Positions 22,805 through 30,622 are shown, numbered from the stretch's first letter. The stretch: 33,193 nt of DNA from a virus (IMGVR_UViG_3300035698_005636:1-33193); one strand, 5' to 3'. The notes: a model not told the origin generated them from the sequence alone. Numbers and translations are program-made.

Positions 22805-22967
22805 GGTACGCTCCATAGGGTCTTTTGTTATCGGGGTGTTGAGCCCACTTGTACGACAGTGTGTTGGGTGCTGGTTGCAACCCTTCGACCACAGGTTCAG
22901 GGGCTCTCTCGCTGGTGGCGAACACAATCAATATGATCAACAACCCTAGTGCTAGATTTTGCTTCAT
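22797..22967 (-). CDS. Small membrane-anchored protein (56 aa)
   Basis: MKQNLALGLLIILIVFATS is a signal-anchor or cleavable signal with one basic residue, followed by a short Pro-rich periplasmic-type tail (PEPVVEGLQPAPNTLSYKW). GGAG lies 8 nt before the ATG. Its stop overlaps the next start. It might act at the inner membrane, for example in exclusion or lysis timing, but nothing in the sequence fixes a role. Confidence 0.5.
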   Translation of the reverse strand: MKQNLALGLLIILIVFATSERAPEPVVEGLQPAPNTLSYKWAQHPDNKRPYGAYHE

Positions 22968-23164
22968 TTTAAAAACTCCATAATTTCAGCGTACTCAGGG
23001 TGCATTTCGTATTGACCCACTCGCACAAAAGCTGTGATTGTTATTTGTTTCAGCACATCGGCTCGACTGGCGTATACGAACTTGCCGCGATCCTCCTCAG
23101 CCACGAACTCACTGTTGAGCCAGTGGCGGTACTGCGCCCTGTTCCTGGTGACGACGACAATCAC
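22964..23164 (-). CDS. Small hypothetical protein (66 aa)
   Basis: IVVVTRNRAQYRHWLNSEFVAEEDRGKFVYASRADVLKQ has a strand-helix-strand opening like a small alpha/beta domain (first strand VVVTRN, later strand KFVYAS). GTG at 23,162-23,164 overlaps the stop of the Ala-repeat gene. Its stop overlaps the membrane-protein start. It is not recognised. Confidence 0.55.
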   Translation of the reverse strand: MIVVVTRNRAQYRHWLNSEFVAEEDRGKFVYASRADVLKQITITAFVRVGQYEMHPEYAEIMEFLK

Positions 23165-23946
23165 GCAGCTTCCAGCAACCGGATAAGCTCTTCAGCAATC
23201 AGGTCTAGCTCCGCCGCCAAGTCTGCCGCCAAGTCTGCCAAGTCTGCCAAGTGTGCCGAGCGTGCCGAGCGTGCTGCCGAGCGTGCCGCCAAGTGTGCCG
23301 ACTCTGCCAAGTCTGCCAAGTCTGCCGAGCCTGCCGCCGAGTCTGCTGCCGAGCGTGCCGCCAAGTGTGCCGAGCGTGCCGCCAAGTGTGCCGCCAAGTC
23401 TGCCGCCAAGTCTGCCAAGTCTGCCAAGTCTGCCGCCGAGTCTGCCGCCGAGTCTGCCACCGAGCGTGCCGCCAAGCGTGCCGAGTCTGCCGCCGAGCGT
23501 GCCAATACCCCAGACAACGAATCATCGTGGAGTTGTATGCACTGATCGATGGCTGCGATGACCACGGTTCTCACCGACTCATCTAGGTTGGCCAACGACG
23601 CAACCCGCACGCGGTTAAGGCCGAGAATAAACAGGTTAATCTGGTTGGGAACCTTGGACAAATCGACCCCCGGCTTGATGGCTTCAAGAAACCGTAGCGA
23701 CAGAGTGGGCCACACTTCAGCGCTAGTTCCTTCATGCAGGGAATCCAAGAGATACGCTATTGATGCGGGTACGCCAAGCTCACTCTCGAAATGGGCATGG
23801 GTGTAATTGTTTAAAGTGCAGCCAACAGCGCAGCCCTTGCCGTTCTCAAACCCAGTACCGCGTATCAACTCATCCGCGTCCATATGGGCCTGCATTCTGT
23901 TAATGTAGAAGTCTTTAACTTCTTGCTTGCCGTGATATGCGATCAT
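23161..23946 (-). CDS. Phage Ala-repeat protein (261 aa)
   Basis: The N-terminal domain (MIAYHGKQEVKDFYINRMQAHMDADELIRG...GFENGKGCAVGCTLN) belongs to a protein type I recognise from many phages, with a conserved GCAVGC motif and LGVPASIAYLLDSLHEG further on. From about residue 146 to 250 the protein is a long run of AARSA/ADLAD/ADSAA units predicted to form a continuous helix. The ATG at 23,944-23,946 has GGGAG 7 nt upstream. The repeat DNA makes all frames on both strands open here, but only this frame has the conserved domain. Function is unknown. Confidence 0.75.
   Translation of the reverse strand: MIAYHGKQEVKDFYINRMQAHMDADELIRGTGFENGKGCAVGCTLNNYTHAHFESELGVPASIAYLLDSLHEGTSAEVWPTLSLRFLEAIKPGVDLSKVPNQINLFILGLNRVRVASLANLDESVRTVVIAAIDQCIQLHDDSLSGVLARSAADSARLAARSVADSAADSAADLADLADLAADLAAHLAARSAHLAARSAADSAAGSADLADLAESAHLAARSAARSARSAHLADLADLAADLAAELDLIAEELIRLLEAA
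23200..23510 (-). repeat. Degenerate triplet-phase repeat tract coding for Ala-rich helix
   Basis: This is a 300-bp tract built from short units such as GCCAAGTCT and GCCGAGCGT in varying order (read on the + strand). All lengths are multiples of three, so the coding frame is kept. Units are shuffled rather than purely tandem, which suggests repeated slippage and recombination. It encodes the C-terminal helix of the Ala-repeat protein. Confidence 0.9.
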
Positions 23947-23975
23947 TGCGTCTCTCCCGTGAGTGAGCATGGATC

Positions 23976-24215
23976 TTAATCTATCGTGACGGGGGTGTCA
24001 ACATCTTCGTCCAACATTTCCAATGCTCTTTCTGCGCAGGACAGCACCTCTTCCCACATCTCACGTTCATTGTGACCTTTGTCGCCACCTCGTAGGAGTT
24101 TCTTTGTCGCATGCTCCCTAGGACCACCACCGAGGTTGTACAATTTACAGATACGATACGGGTCCATCTTCACGCCTTTGTAGCTGTAGCGGTAGTGTTT
24201 TCCTTTGTCTCCCAT
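23976..24215 (-). CDS. Conserved small phage protein (79 aa)
   Basis: MGDKGKHYRYSYKGVKMDPYRICKLYNLGG...HATKKLLRGGDKGHNEREMWEEVLSCAERALEMLDED. The DPYRI...HATKKLLRGG...EEV..ERALEM pattern is shared with small phage proteins that resemble DUF3310. Their role is not established. It starts immediately at the stop of the Cys-rich upstream gene (shared base). Confidence 0.65.
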   Translation of the reverse strand: MGDKGKHYRYSYKGVKMDPYRICKLYNLGGGPREHATKKLLRGGDKGHNEREMWEEVLSCAERALEMLDEDVDTPVTID

Positions 24216-24535
24216 CAGAACGGAGCCTCGTCTGGTGTTGAATGGTTTCGGTTCGGGTTGTGTTTCGATATGGGCCTCAGCGATTGCTCTAGGATATAGT
24301 CCTCGCGTTGCTTACAACCAATCGTGTCGACGCGGTGAGGGTGTGGTAGACAGTCGAGCTTGCAAGTGGGACGACGCTTCTCATCGTTGCCAGCCAGCCT
24401 ATCTTTGTCAACAATCATCATCCCACCGCAATCAGGCATGTGGCACACGGGGCGACCTTTGTATTCCTCGGGTCGCTTGCGAAGGTTACGTCGGGCCTGA
24501 CAGGCTCGTTTATTACATCTACAGGGAATTCTCAC
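24215..24535 (-). CDS. Cys-rich zinc-finger-like phage protein (106 aa)
   Basis: The N-terminus reads MRIPCRCNKRACQARRNLRK. It is followed by PVCHMPDCGGMMIVDKDR and further Cys/His (CKLDCLPHPHRV, GCKQRED). With about eight Cys and several His it should bind two zinc ions. A very similar layout is known to me from other phage genomes, without a defined function. It overlaps the upstream gene by 4 bp. Confidence 0.68.
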   Translation of the reverse strand: MRIPCRCNKRACQARRNLRKRPEEYKGRPVCHMPDCGGMMIVDKDRLAGNDEKRRPTCKLDCLPHPHRVDTIGCKQREDYILEQSLRPISKHNPNRNHSTPDEAPF

Positions 24536-24801
24536 ACCCAGCTCCTCGTCAATAATGTAGGGGGTAGCGTCAATGGTACACGCTTAGGTTGTTCGGTGGC
24601 TTGAAACCACTGCACGGGTTTACCTTCGCCGTTAGGGTAGGTTGCGTTGGGATCACTGACCGCCACGGCCTGTCCGTTGAGAACAAGTCGTTGCAACATT
24701 TTACGCAGGGTATTGCGTCTCATCATCGGGAATTTTTCATACGCCTGTTTGTTCGTACGAGGTGCCCCGATGATGAACTCTATCATCTCAATGTCTTTCA
24801 T
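24532..24801 (-). CDS. Winged-helix-like small protein (89 aa)
   Basis: MKDIEMIEFIIGAPRTNKQAYEKFPMMRRNTLRKMLQRLVLNGQAV reads as a helix-turn-helix with a following wing (VSDPNATYPNGEGKPVQWF), as in small winged-helix DNA-binding proteins. The tail is basic. It overlaps the HNH gene by 4 bp. It may regulate the array or bind phage DNA; this is inferred from the predicted fold. Confidence 0.5.
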   Translation of the reverse strand: MKDIEMIEFIIGAPRTNKQAYEKFPMMRRNTLRKMLQRLVLNGQAVAVSDPNATYPNGEGKPVQWFQATEQPKRVPLTLPPTLLTRSWV

Positions 24802-25241
24802 AACGCCATGCTCATCTGGTGTGGTTCGAATTGCCCGAACATGTCGGGTGGTAGATTCTTAACGGGGCACAGATGATCAGGACAATCCGGCCACCAGTTG
24901 TTCGACTTCTGTTGGTTTTCCAGCACGGTCGACCGTTGTAGGTTCCACGGTACGTTGAGTCCGCACACCAGCGTATTTTTCAACGGCACGATATGGTCCA
25001 CTTCATGGATGCCACCCGTCGCACTCTCGTAGATGGTCCGCATACGGTCCCACATCTCCATCGTCATCCACGGGGGTGTCGCCCAATGGATCTGCCGCCA
25101 GTACTGATAGCTGCGCTTGTGGCTCATTGTGGACGCGATGGTGGGCGCATTCTCAACACGTAGCCACCCCGTCATTAAGTTTGGCCGCTCACCTTCCTTG
25201 CGCCCGGTGTTCCAACCACAGGGGTATCGGAAGCGTGTCAT
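24798..25241 (-). CDS. HNH endonuclease (147 aa)
   Basis: The HNH core is visible: HEVDHIVPLKN (first His/Asp-His), VCGLNVPWNLQ (central Asn), and ENQQKSNNW (last motif). It should cut DNA in a metal-dependent way. I chose the ATG at 25,239-25,241 in ATGA overlap with the upstream stop, giving MTRFRYPCGW at the N-terminus. It lies in the accessory array away from the terminase, so it is likely a free-standing nuclease (host DNA breakdown or homing), not a packaging cofactor. Confidence 0.8.
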   Translation of the reverse strand: MTRFRYPCGWNTGRKEGERPNLMTGWLRVENAPTIASTMSHKRSYQYWRQIHWATPPWMTMEMWDRMRTIYESATGGIHEVDHIVPLKNTLVCGLNVPWNLQRSTVLENQQKSNNWWPDCPDHLCPVKNLPPDMFGQFEPHQMSMAL

Positions 25242-25453
25242 TTCTTCAGCTCCCTTTCTAAGTCCCAACCTGCTTTTTTGCGTAGGGTTTCCAGTTTGGA
25301 TATGGCGGCGGGAGCATCCTCAACGTCTCTTTTCTTTTTTCTAATGTCATCCTCCAATACCGAAATACTTTTCATTATGTAGACAGGACAGTGTCTGTTG
25401 TGCTTGCTGTATTTGGCCCGGTCTTCACTGGGTTTGCATGTACAATCACTCAT
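25238..25453 (-). CDS. Small Cys/coiled-coil protein (71 aa)
   Basis: MSDCTCKPSEDRAKYSKHNRHCPVYIMKSISVLEDDIRKKKRDVE is an N-terminal Cys/His knuckle (CTC...H..HC) followed by a charged helix. The ATG at 25,451-25,453 is preceded by AGAGGA and overlaps the upstream stop. It overlaps the HNH start by 4 bp. It is not recognised. Confidence 0.55.
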   Translation of the reverse strand: MSDCTCKPSEDRAKYSKHNRHCPVYIMKSISVLEDDIRKKKRDVEDAPAAISKLETLRKKAGWDLERELKK

Positions 25454-25662
25454 CAATCAATCCTCTTCAACGTTACGCCGGACACGCTGGTGCTGCACTT
25501 CACCGGCAATGGCCACAGGTTAGAGGGAATCTGAACCATCACCGCTTTGTCATTGTGATCCTTCAAATAAAGTTGCGCCCAACCCTTGGGTATCTGATTG
25601 TTCGGTGAGCTTTTAACGCAACGGTGTACCAGGGCAATGCGGTTGTTGAGTAGAATGTTCAT
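25453..25662 (-). CDS. Small basic protein, first gene of the array (69 aa)
   Basis: MNILLNNRIALVHRCVKSSPNNQIPKGWAQLYLKDHNDKAVMVQIPSNLWP looks like a small beta-barrel. GGGAG lies 8 nt before the ATG at 25,660-25,662. A longer frame to 25,719 would start inside the promoter. It is the first gene after the predicted internal promoter at 25,691-25,719. It is not recognised. Confidence 0.55.
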   Translation of the reverse strand: MNILLNNRIALVHRCVKSSPNNQIPKGWAQLYLKDHNDKAVMVQIPSNLWPLPVKCSTSVSGVTLKRID

Positions 25663-25690
25663 TGCAGTTACTCCCATTGGTGAAGGCACG

Positions 25691-25719
25691 ATCCTATAGA
25701 ACACTGACGCACCTGTCAA
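25691..25719 (-). promoter_or_regulatory. Leftward promoter for the small-gene array
   Basis: Leftward TTGACA (25,714-25,719), a 17-bp spacer and TAGGAT (25,691-25,696). The -35 box overlaps the stop codon of the primase-helicase gene. The predicted start is near 25,684, about 20 bp before the first array gene. This would let the accessory array be expressed separately from replication genes. Confidence 0.6.
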
Positions 25720-28088
25720 CCTTCAAAGTTACCTTCTATAACCTGACCGTATCCTTGGGCGTTGATGTAGTGGTCGCGGACGGTTGCAGGGTTGTCGAGT
25801 TGGTGTACGGGGTGGCCTTTGGTGGCAAAGATATAAGGTCGTTTGTTGTCCTCCCATTCCAGCTTGCGGTTGAGACGACCACCATCTGTCAGCCCTGCAA
25901 TTTTAACGTAACCCACGTTGCGTAGTATGGTTTTCATCATCGACGCTGGGCACTGTTTCTCGAGCCCCTCCGTCTTGAGCATTTCCTTCAACTTGTGCGA
26001 TGAGATATACCCACCTCGGAACCCATGGCTCTGATCCGCTACTGCAGTGTTTATCGCAGCTTCGACATTGCCCATGTTTTCTTGAACCGCTTCGGCTCTA
26101 CTGCTGGTCATTGGTGCGCGACGACTGCCTACTGCGGGGTTCATCTCGTCAGGTATCACGGCATGCTTCATTTCATACGCGCAAATTTCAAGACCGCCTT
26201 CTTCGTACAACCACTTCGTCAATTTGTTGAAGTATTCAGTGGTCAGCCCAGCAGCGATCAGATCCTCATGATCTTGGGGTGTGGTCCAGAAGATGCCCCA
26301 TCGACGATCTTCGTTCTGAATGGGCACACCTGTATGCCAGTTGGTCGATGCGAGGAAGTTGGCACACTGGCGCTTAGTCGTTTGATCGACACCCTTCGCG
26401 GTAACCTGGACGTAGGGTTCGGTGATGTAGGCTTTCATTTTCTCCATGACTTCCCACTTGTTACCGACTTTGATCTCGTCAATGTGGATGAGAATATTGC
26501 TGGCAATGTATGAGTTGAAATTATTGTCGATGTCACTCGGGTCCAGCTTATGAACATTCTTCATCGTGTGACCTCCAACAGCGTACGCCAAAATGTTAGC
26601 GATGATTCCCTTTCCACAACCTTGAGGTCCCTGCATCAACGGCATCCACAATGCTTTAACGCCTGGGTTCTGAACGACAAAACACAAGTACCCGTATAAT
26701 TTCCGCCAGTCGTCCTCCACATTCCAAAGTCTGCTGAAGACGTCATACATGGGGGCGGCATTGCCTTGGCGCATAACCACCTTGGGTAGCATGCAGACAT
26801 TGACCATCGTCTCGCCACCCTCGTTGAAGACCTCACCATAGGGCTTGTCAGGTCGAAAGCAGGATGTGTGTACTTGAGGTGGTCTGAAATTTTTGTTGTT
26901 CATAAAACCCTCCCAGGCGTTGGTGGTTGACTTGCTGTTGTCCTCGTTGAGTGAGAATTCCCCACCCCCGTAGACTGATTTGAACACGTCAGGTTTCACG
27001 ACACCCCATTGCGGCGTCAGCACCCTGTGTTCCCCAGCGATGTAGATGCAGCCCACGAACCGCTTGTGGATTGACCCCGCCAAGAATGCCCCTGTACTGG
27101 TGCCATCTTCGTGGACCACCGCTGGCTCGAGCACCTTGGTGGCTTTGTCTTGCCACACTTGGGTGCAGGCGTTCACCGCGTTGGTGATGGTGAATTTCGA
27201 CAGATACTCCTTATGACCCGTCCACTTCTCTCTGACGAGCCCTGAGCGCCACATGAGCCGCTCTATGCGTTCGTGGTTCTTACCGGTCGCCCATGCCAAT
27301 CGTGCCGCCAGCGACTGGTCAGCGTTGCTCTCGTCGAAGTCTCGACTCTCATCTGGCCACTTGCGACCCAGCGCCTCTACGTTGCGAGTCCACAGATCAT
27401 CGAAGCAGATGTCCTGAATGGGTTGACCACCAAATACAGCAGCCGCCTCGGGCTTAGGTTTGATGGACCGCAGCTTCTCGATCAGCTTGTCGTCGTCCTC
27501 AATACCATTCCACTCGTCGACTGGTGTGTTGCGCCATTCCACCAGCGTCACATCAGTCGGGGCGAACCATGCATTAATCAACGGGGATGGGTCTATCACA
27601 GTGGCGGCATCGCCTACCGCATTGGGCATGTCACCCAGTGCGATGTAGCGATCCGAGCTGTAGAATTCTGCATTGATGCTGGCGTTTTTCTTACGGTGTT
27701 CGGGCATCTCCCCATGCCATGAGAAAAACGCGTGAAACCCGGTGCCGCTGACAGACGTCTCAACCAATGCGCCTGGGAGATAGGACAGCAATTGCCCAAC
27801 AATCGGGGACCACGTCCCATCTGGTAGCAAACAACTGTCACCATCGAGACCAAGGAAGGGGTCATTTTTGGTGAGCACAAACCCCATCCCCAGCTGGGCC
27901 GGGAACGCCGCGCACATTGCCACCGCGTCAAGGTATGTCATCCAATTGACGGGGTCCAAGTGGTTGCCGCCAGGAACGCCGTCAGGAGTACAGGGCACCT
28001 TGCGTGGTTTCTTCGTGGGGTCGACGTTGGAGATCGACGTCCATACCACCCACTGGGGATACCGGGTCATCTCGTCATAGGTTGACAC
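25716..28088 (-). CDS. PrimPol-SF3 primase-helicase (790 aa)
   Basis: This is a bifunctional replication protein. The N-terminal primase-polymerase domain carries LDGD (81-84, catalytic Asp pair) and SGTGFH (114-119). A helical bundle with NHERIERLMWRSGLVREKW and YLSKFTITNAV (271-305) matches the helicase-binding domain of NrS-1-type polymerases. The C-terminal SF3 AAA+ helicase has Walker A GPQGCGKG (487-494), Walker B LIHIDE (533-538), sensor STN (581-583) and the DRRW arginine region (594-597). It would both prime and unwind. It follows the TetR-like gene by 3 bp, and its stop overlaps the -35 of the array promoter. Confidence 0.9.
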   Translation of the reverse strand: MSTYDEMTRYPQWVVWTSISNVDPTKKPRKVPCTPDGVPGGNHLDPVNWMTYLDAVAMCAAFPAQLGMGFVLTKNDPFLGLDGDSCLLPDGTWSPIVGQLLSYLPGALVETSVSGTGFHAFFSWHGEMPEHRKKNASINAEFYSSDRYIALGDMPNAVGDAATVIDPSPLINAWFAPTDVTLVEWRNTPVDEWNGIEDDDKLIEKLRSIKPKPEAAAVFGGQPIQDICFDDLWTRNVEALGRKWPDESRDFDESNADQSLAARLAWATGKNHERIERLMWRSGLVREKWTGHKEYLSKFTITNAVNACTQVWQDKATKVLEPAVVHEDGTSTGAFLAGSIHKRFVGCIYIAGEHRVLTPQWGVVKPDVFKSVYGGGEFSLNEDNSKSTTNAWEGFMNNKNFRPPQVHTSCFRPDKPYGEVFNEGGETMVNVCMLPKVVMRQGNAAPMYDVFSRLWNVEDDWRKLYGYLCFVVQNPGVKALWMPLMQGPQGCGKGIIANILAYAVGGHTMKNVHKLDPSDIDNNFNSYIASNILIHIDEIKVGNKWEVMEKMKAYITEPYVQVTAKGVDQTTKRQCANFLASTNWHTGVPIQNEDRRWGIFWTTPQDHEDLIAAGLTTEYFNKLTKWLYEEGGLEICAYEMKHAVIPDEMNPAVGSRRAPMTSSRAEAVQENMGNVEAAINTAVADQSHGFRGGYISSHKLKEMLKTEGLEKQCPASMMKTILRNVGYVKIAGLTDGGRLNRKLEWEDNKRPYIFATKGHPVHQLDNPATVRDHYINAQGYGQVIEGNFEG

Positions 28089-28091
28089 GGG

Positions 28092-28388
28092 CTACACCAG
28101 TGAGTTTGCGATGCGTACCTTCAGGTCCTTGGGCAACCGGCGCACCATGGGGTGGCGCATCGCCAGACCTTGTCCGAGTATTCTCAGATTGATGTGTTCA
28201 CGAGCATATCGAATGACCTCGAGCTGCAGTTCTTCCATGGTGCTAAAATATTTATTGACTAATCCCGTTGCACACTGGGCCTTCTTGGCCACGTCGTCGC
28301 GCTTAACGTTCATGTAACCCTTTGTCTCTGCTAGCTTTACGGCAGCCGTGAGTATTTGAACAGCGCGATCTGGATTGGGGTGGCTCAT
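28092..28388 (-). CDS. Short TetR-type HTH protein (98 aa)
   Basis: The sequence RAVQILTAAVKLAETKGYMNVKRDDVAKKAQCATGLVNKYFST is a typical TetR N-terminal DNA-binding domain: helix 1, HTH, then the conserved YF after the recognition helix. The large ligand-binding domain of TetR proteins is missing; only about 45 residues follow. It should bind operator DNA without a classical inducer pocket. It directly precedes the primase-helicase gene and has its own promoter upstream. Confidence 0.75.
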   Translation of the reverse strand: MSHPNPDRAVQILTAAVKLAETKGYMNVKRDDVAKKAQCATGLVNKYFSTMEELQLEVIRYAREHINLRILGQGLAMRHPMVRRLPKDLKVRIANSLV

Positions 28389-28413
28389 TGAAAATCTCCT
28401 TGATGGGTTGTCG

Positions 28414-28443
28414 ATACTAATGACTATGGTGTCACGGTGTCAA
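28414..28443 (-). promoter_or_regulatory. Leftward promoter for TetR-like and primase-helicase genes
   Basis: Leftward TTGACA (28,438-28,443), an 18-bp spacer and TAGTAT (28,414-28,419). Near the -35 is a direct repeat GGTGTCAC-GGTGTCA (28,428-28,442, + strand). The -35 overlaps the stop of the VRR-NUC gene. The adjacent TetR-like protein could regulate this promoter, which is inference. Confidence 0.5.
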
Positions 28444-28895
28444 GTGGTGAACTTAAAATCACCACCGCGAGCGATCACTAACTCTCCAAATTTACGTTGT
28501 GCAATCTCTCTTGGTGTACCGGTGTATTTCCATCCTGGCTTCTTCACCTCGCGCGCTGTGAATTGGCCTATCTTGTATCCGACCATCTGCGGGGTCACTA
28601 GTACTTGTGTTATCCCAACTAGATCTGACGACTTTGTTTTCTCATTCATTGCCTTGGATTCGTTGGCCAAACCGTAGCGAATAAAATTACCACTGGTATC
28701 CTCACAAGCCCCAACATTATTTCTCCACAGTAGGTCGCCAGCGTATGCAGCATCCAACCTCACTCGTTGTGACGCACCTGCCTCACTCGTTGCCCCCACT
28801 GACACGGGAGCTTCGAACAGTCCCATCTCTTTCCTGAGGTCGTCCACCGCTGCTTGGGATATCCCCCACTTGATTGCCCATGTGTAATAGTTCAT
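28440..28895 (-). CDS. VRR-NUC endonuclease (151 aa)
   Basis: This is a VRR-NUC restriction-fold nuclease. It shows LLWRNNVGA (55-63), a core Asp in KSSDLVGI (D91), and the catalytic pair in QFTAREVKKPG (E116-x-K118), followed by QRKFGELVIARGG (about 133-145). Phage members are thought to act as Holliday-junction or flap nucleases in replication and recombination. The gene overlaps the SF2 helicase by 4 bp, suggesting the two work together. The N-terminal 45 residues (HTH-like, KWGISQAAVDDLRKEMG) may help bind DNA. Confidence 0.82.
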   Translation of the reverse strand: MNYYTWAIKWGISQAAVDDLRKEMGLFEAPVSVGATSEAGASQRVRLDAAYAGDLLWRNNVGACEDTSGNFIRYGLANESKAMNEKTKSSDLVGITQVLVTPQMVGYKIGQFTAREVKKPGWKYTGTPREIAQRKFGELVIARGGDFKFTT

Positions 28896-30532
28896 TCCAC
28901 TTCTCCTAGGTACTCATTGATAATGGTCGCTAGCTTCGCAGCCTCCGGTTTCCCTAGAGCCTGCGCACTCAACACGTCGATTCCGAACAGGTGATAGAAC
29001 ATTCGATAGCTCTCACTGTCGGGCTTTCCTTTGGTCTGTTGAAGGTGGGCGAACCATGCAATTGATTCGCGTAACGCACCTTGCATTTCCTGCCTAGCTT
29101 TACCCACCTTCAACTGCGAGTTAACAACAATACCCGCCATGCCTGCATGCTTCATTCGCTCAGCGCGCGCATAAATGTCCTCATCAATTTTAGCCACTTC
29201 CCCACGCATTTCCGCTAGTGCTGTGGGGTCCAACTCATGCAGGTCACCATCGACATGTTCCGGTGCGCTGCGATCCGCAGGAACATGGTAGTGTCCACAC
29301 CAGGGGCAGAGCTTGTTTGTCATTGGGTAAGGTTGGGTGCATTCAACACAGTATCGAAGGGGTATTTCATCGTCGCGGTTCTTATTTTTAGGTGACCCCA
29401 TCCTGTCGTCCAGTGTCCACTGGCGGTCTTTGTCAGGCAGTCCGTGCAACTGAACGTTACCCGCGTGATCGATGATAATGGCGTGGGTCTTACCTTCCAT
29501 GGGCCGAAGGGCACGACCGAACTGTTGACAATACAGACTATAACTCATGGTACGTCGTGCCATGCTCACCACTTCAATGGCAGGTAGGTCAAACCCCTCA
29601 CCGAACAGATCCACATTGACAAGTTGTAATAATTTACCGTCACGAAATTGCTGGATGATTTCAGAGCGCATTCTGTCAGGGGTCTTGGCGCTGACGACTT
29701 CAGCAGGCACCCCCGCTGCGTTGAACTGTCTGGCGATGTCCGACGCTGTCTGCACATCCGTGGCAAAAGTAACGCCGCGTTTCCCAGGAGCGATGCGTAG
29801 GTAGTGTTGCACGACGTCACCGATGAGATGGGACTCACGGACTGCTGTTTTTAATTTCTTCTGATTATAATCACCTGTCGCGGTGATGTTGACCTCTTGG
29901 TAGTTGACATCACTGGGGGGAGCGAACACTCGATATTCCGTGAGGTATCCCGTCTCGATCAGTTCTCTCATTGACACCGACTCGACCATATAATCGATGA
30001 TACCGCTGGCGTGACGACCTAAGCCCTTGCCGTCTGCCCTGCAGGGGGTGGCCGTGACGCTGAGCCCTAGCGCGTTGGGCATCATGGCGCAGGCTTTGCC
30101 CCACTTGTTATCCCGTATGACGTGATGGCCTTCATCCGTGACCCACAGTGAGACGGAGTGGAGCCATTGTTTGTAGGCTTTTCCTCGACTCATCAGTGTG
30201 TCGACGCCAATAACGGCAACGGGTGCGTTGGGGTACACCCTATTGCTTCCGAACTCTTTTAGGTGCTGACCGACAATGAACTTTTGAAGGGGTGAAGGGG
30301 CAATGATCCTGTGGTCAACCCCCTGCCGACCGATGGCCATACTGAGCTGGCTGACTAACTCTTGGCGGTGAGCGATGACCGCCACTGTCCCATTGTGCTC
30401 GTCGACAATCTCGCCAACCGTGTGGGACTTACCTCCACCTGTTGGCATCACCCCCATAACATTAGTATGACCAGCACCCCACGCGTTGTAGATATCTTGC
30501 TTCCATGTTTGTTGATAACCACGATCACTCAT
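28892..30532 (-). CDS. SF2 DNA helicase with C-terminal zinc ribbon (546 aa)
   Basis: DEAD/DEAH-type superfamily 2 helicase. Motif I PTGGGKS (30-36), motif II DEGH (133-136), motif III TATP (160-163) and motif VI QFGRALRP (337-344) are all present. A four-Cys zinc ribbon follows (C395, C398, C409, C412). The C-terminal 120 residues are helical and may bind partners. It should translocate on or unwind DNA during replication, repair or recombination together with the VRR-NUC nuclease. It is the first leftward gene from the divergent promoter region. Confidence 0.87.
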   Translation of the reverse strand: MSDRGYQQTWKQDIYNAWGAGHTNVMGVMPTGGGKSHTVGEIVDEHNGTVAVIAHRQELVSQLSMAIGRQGVDHRIIAPSPLQKFIVGQHLKEFGSNRVYPNAPVAVIGVDTLMSRGKAYKQWLHSVSLWVTDEGHHVIRDNKWGKACAMMPNALGLSVTATPCRADGKGLGRHASGIIDYMVESVSMRELIETGYLTEYRVFAPPSDVNYQEVNITATGDYNQKKLKTAVRESHLIGDVVQHYLRIAPGKRGVTFATDVQTASDIARQFNAAGVPAEVVSAKTPDRMRSEIIQQFRDGKLLQLVNVDLFGEGFDLPAIEVVSMARRTMSYSLYCQQFGRALRPMEGKTHAIIIDHAGNVQLHGLPDKDRQWTLDDRMGSPKNKNRDDEIPLRYCVECTQPYPMTNKLCPWCGHYHVPADRSAPEHVDGDLHELDPTALAEMRGEVAKIDEDIYARAERMKHAGMAGIVVNSQLKVGKARQEMQGALRESIAWFAHLQQTKGKPDSESYRMFYHLFGIDVLSAQALGKPEAAKLATIINEYLGEVE

Positions 30533-30550
30533 TTAATTTATTCTCGGTGC

Positions 30551-30594
30551 TTGACAAGTGGGTCACTGTATACGATGATCAATCCGTAAGTCAA
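30551..30594. promoter_or_regulatory. Overlapping divergent promoters
   Basis: Rightward: TTGACA (30,551-30,556), 17 bp, GATGAT (30,574-30,579). Leftward: TTGACT (30,589-30,594), 16 bp, TATACA (30,567-30,572). The two boxes interlock, so polymerase can occupy only one at a time. This links expression of the helicase side and the DUF2800/DUF2815 side. Both -10 boxes are imperfect, so confidence is moderate. Confidence 0.5.
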
Positions 30595-30622
30595 CAAACC
30601 AAACCTTCAGAAGGACAAGAAA

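Noticed and set aside
23000-23586. Three long + strand frames (Ala/Lys-, Cys/Arg- and Pro/Ser-rich) across the repeat tract
   Set aside because: They exist because the repeat units are multiples of three and lack stops in any frame. Only the leftward frame carries a conserved phage domain and a proper ribosome site.
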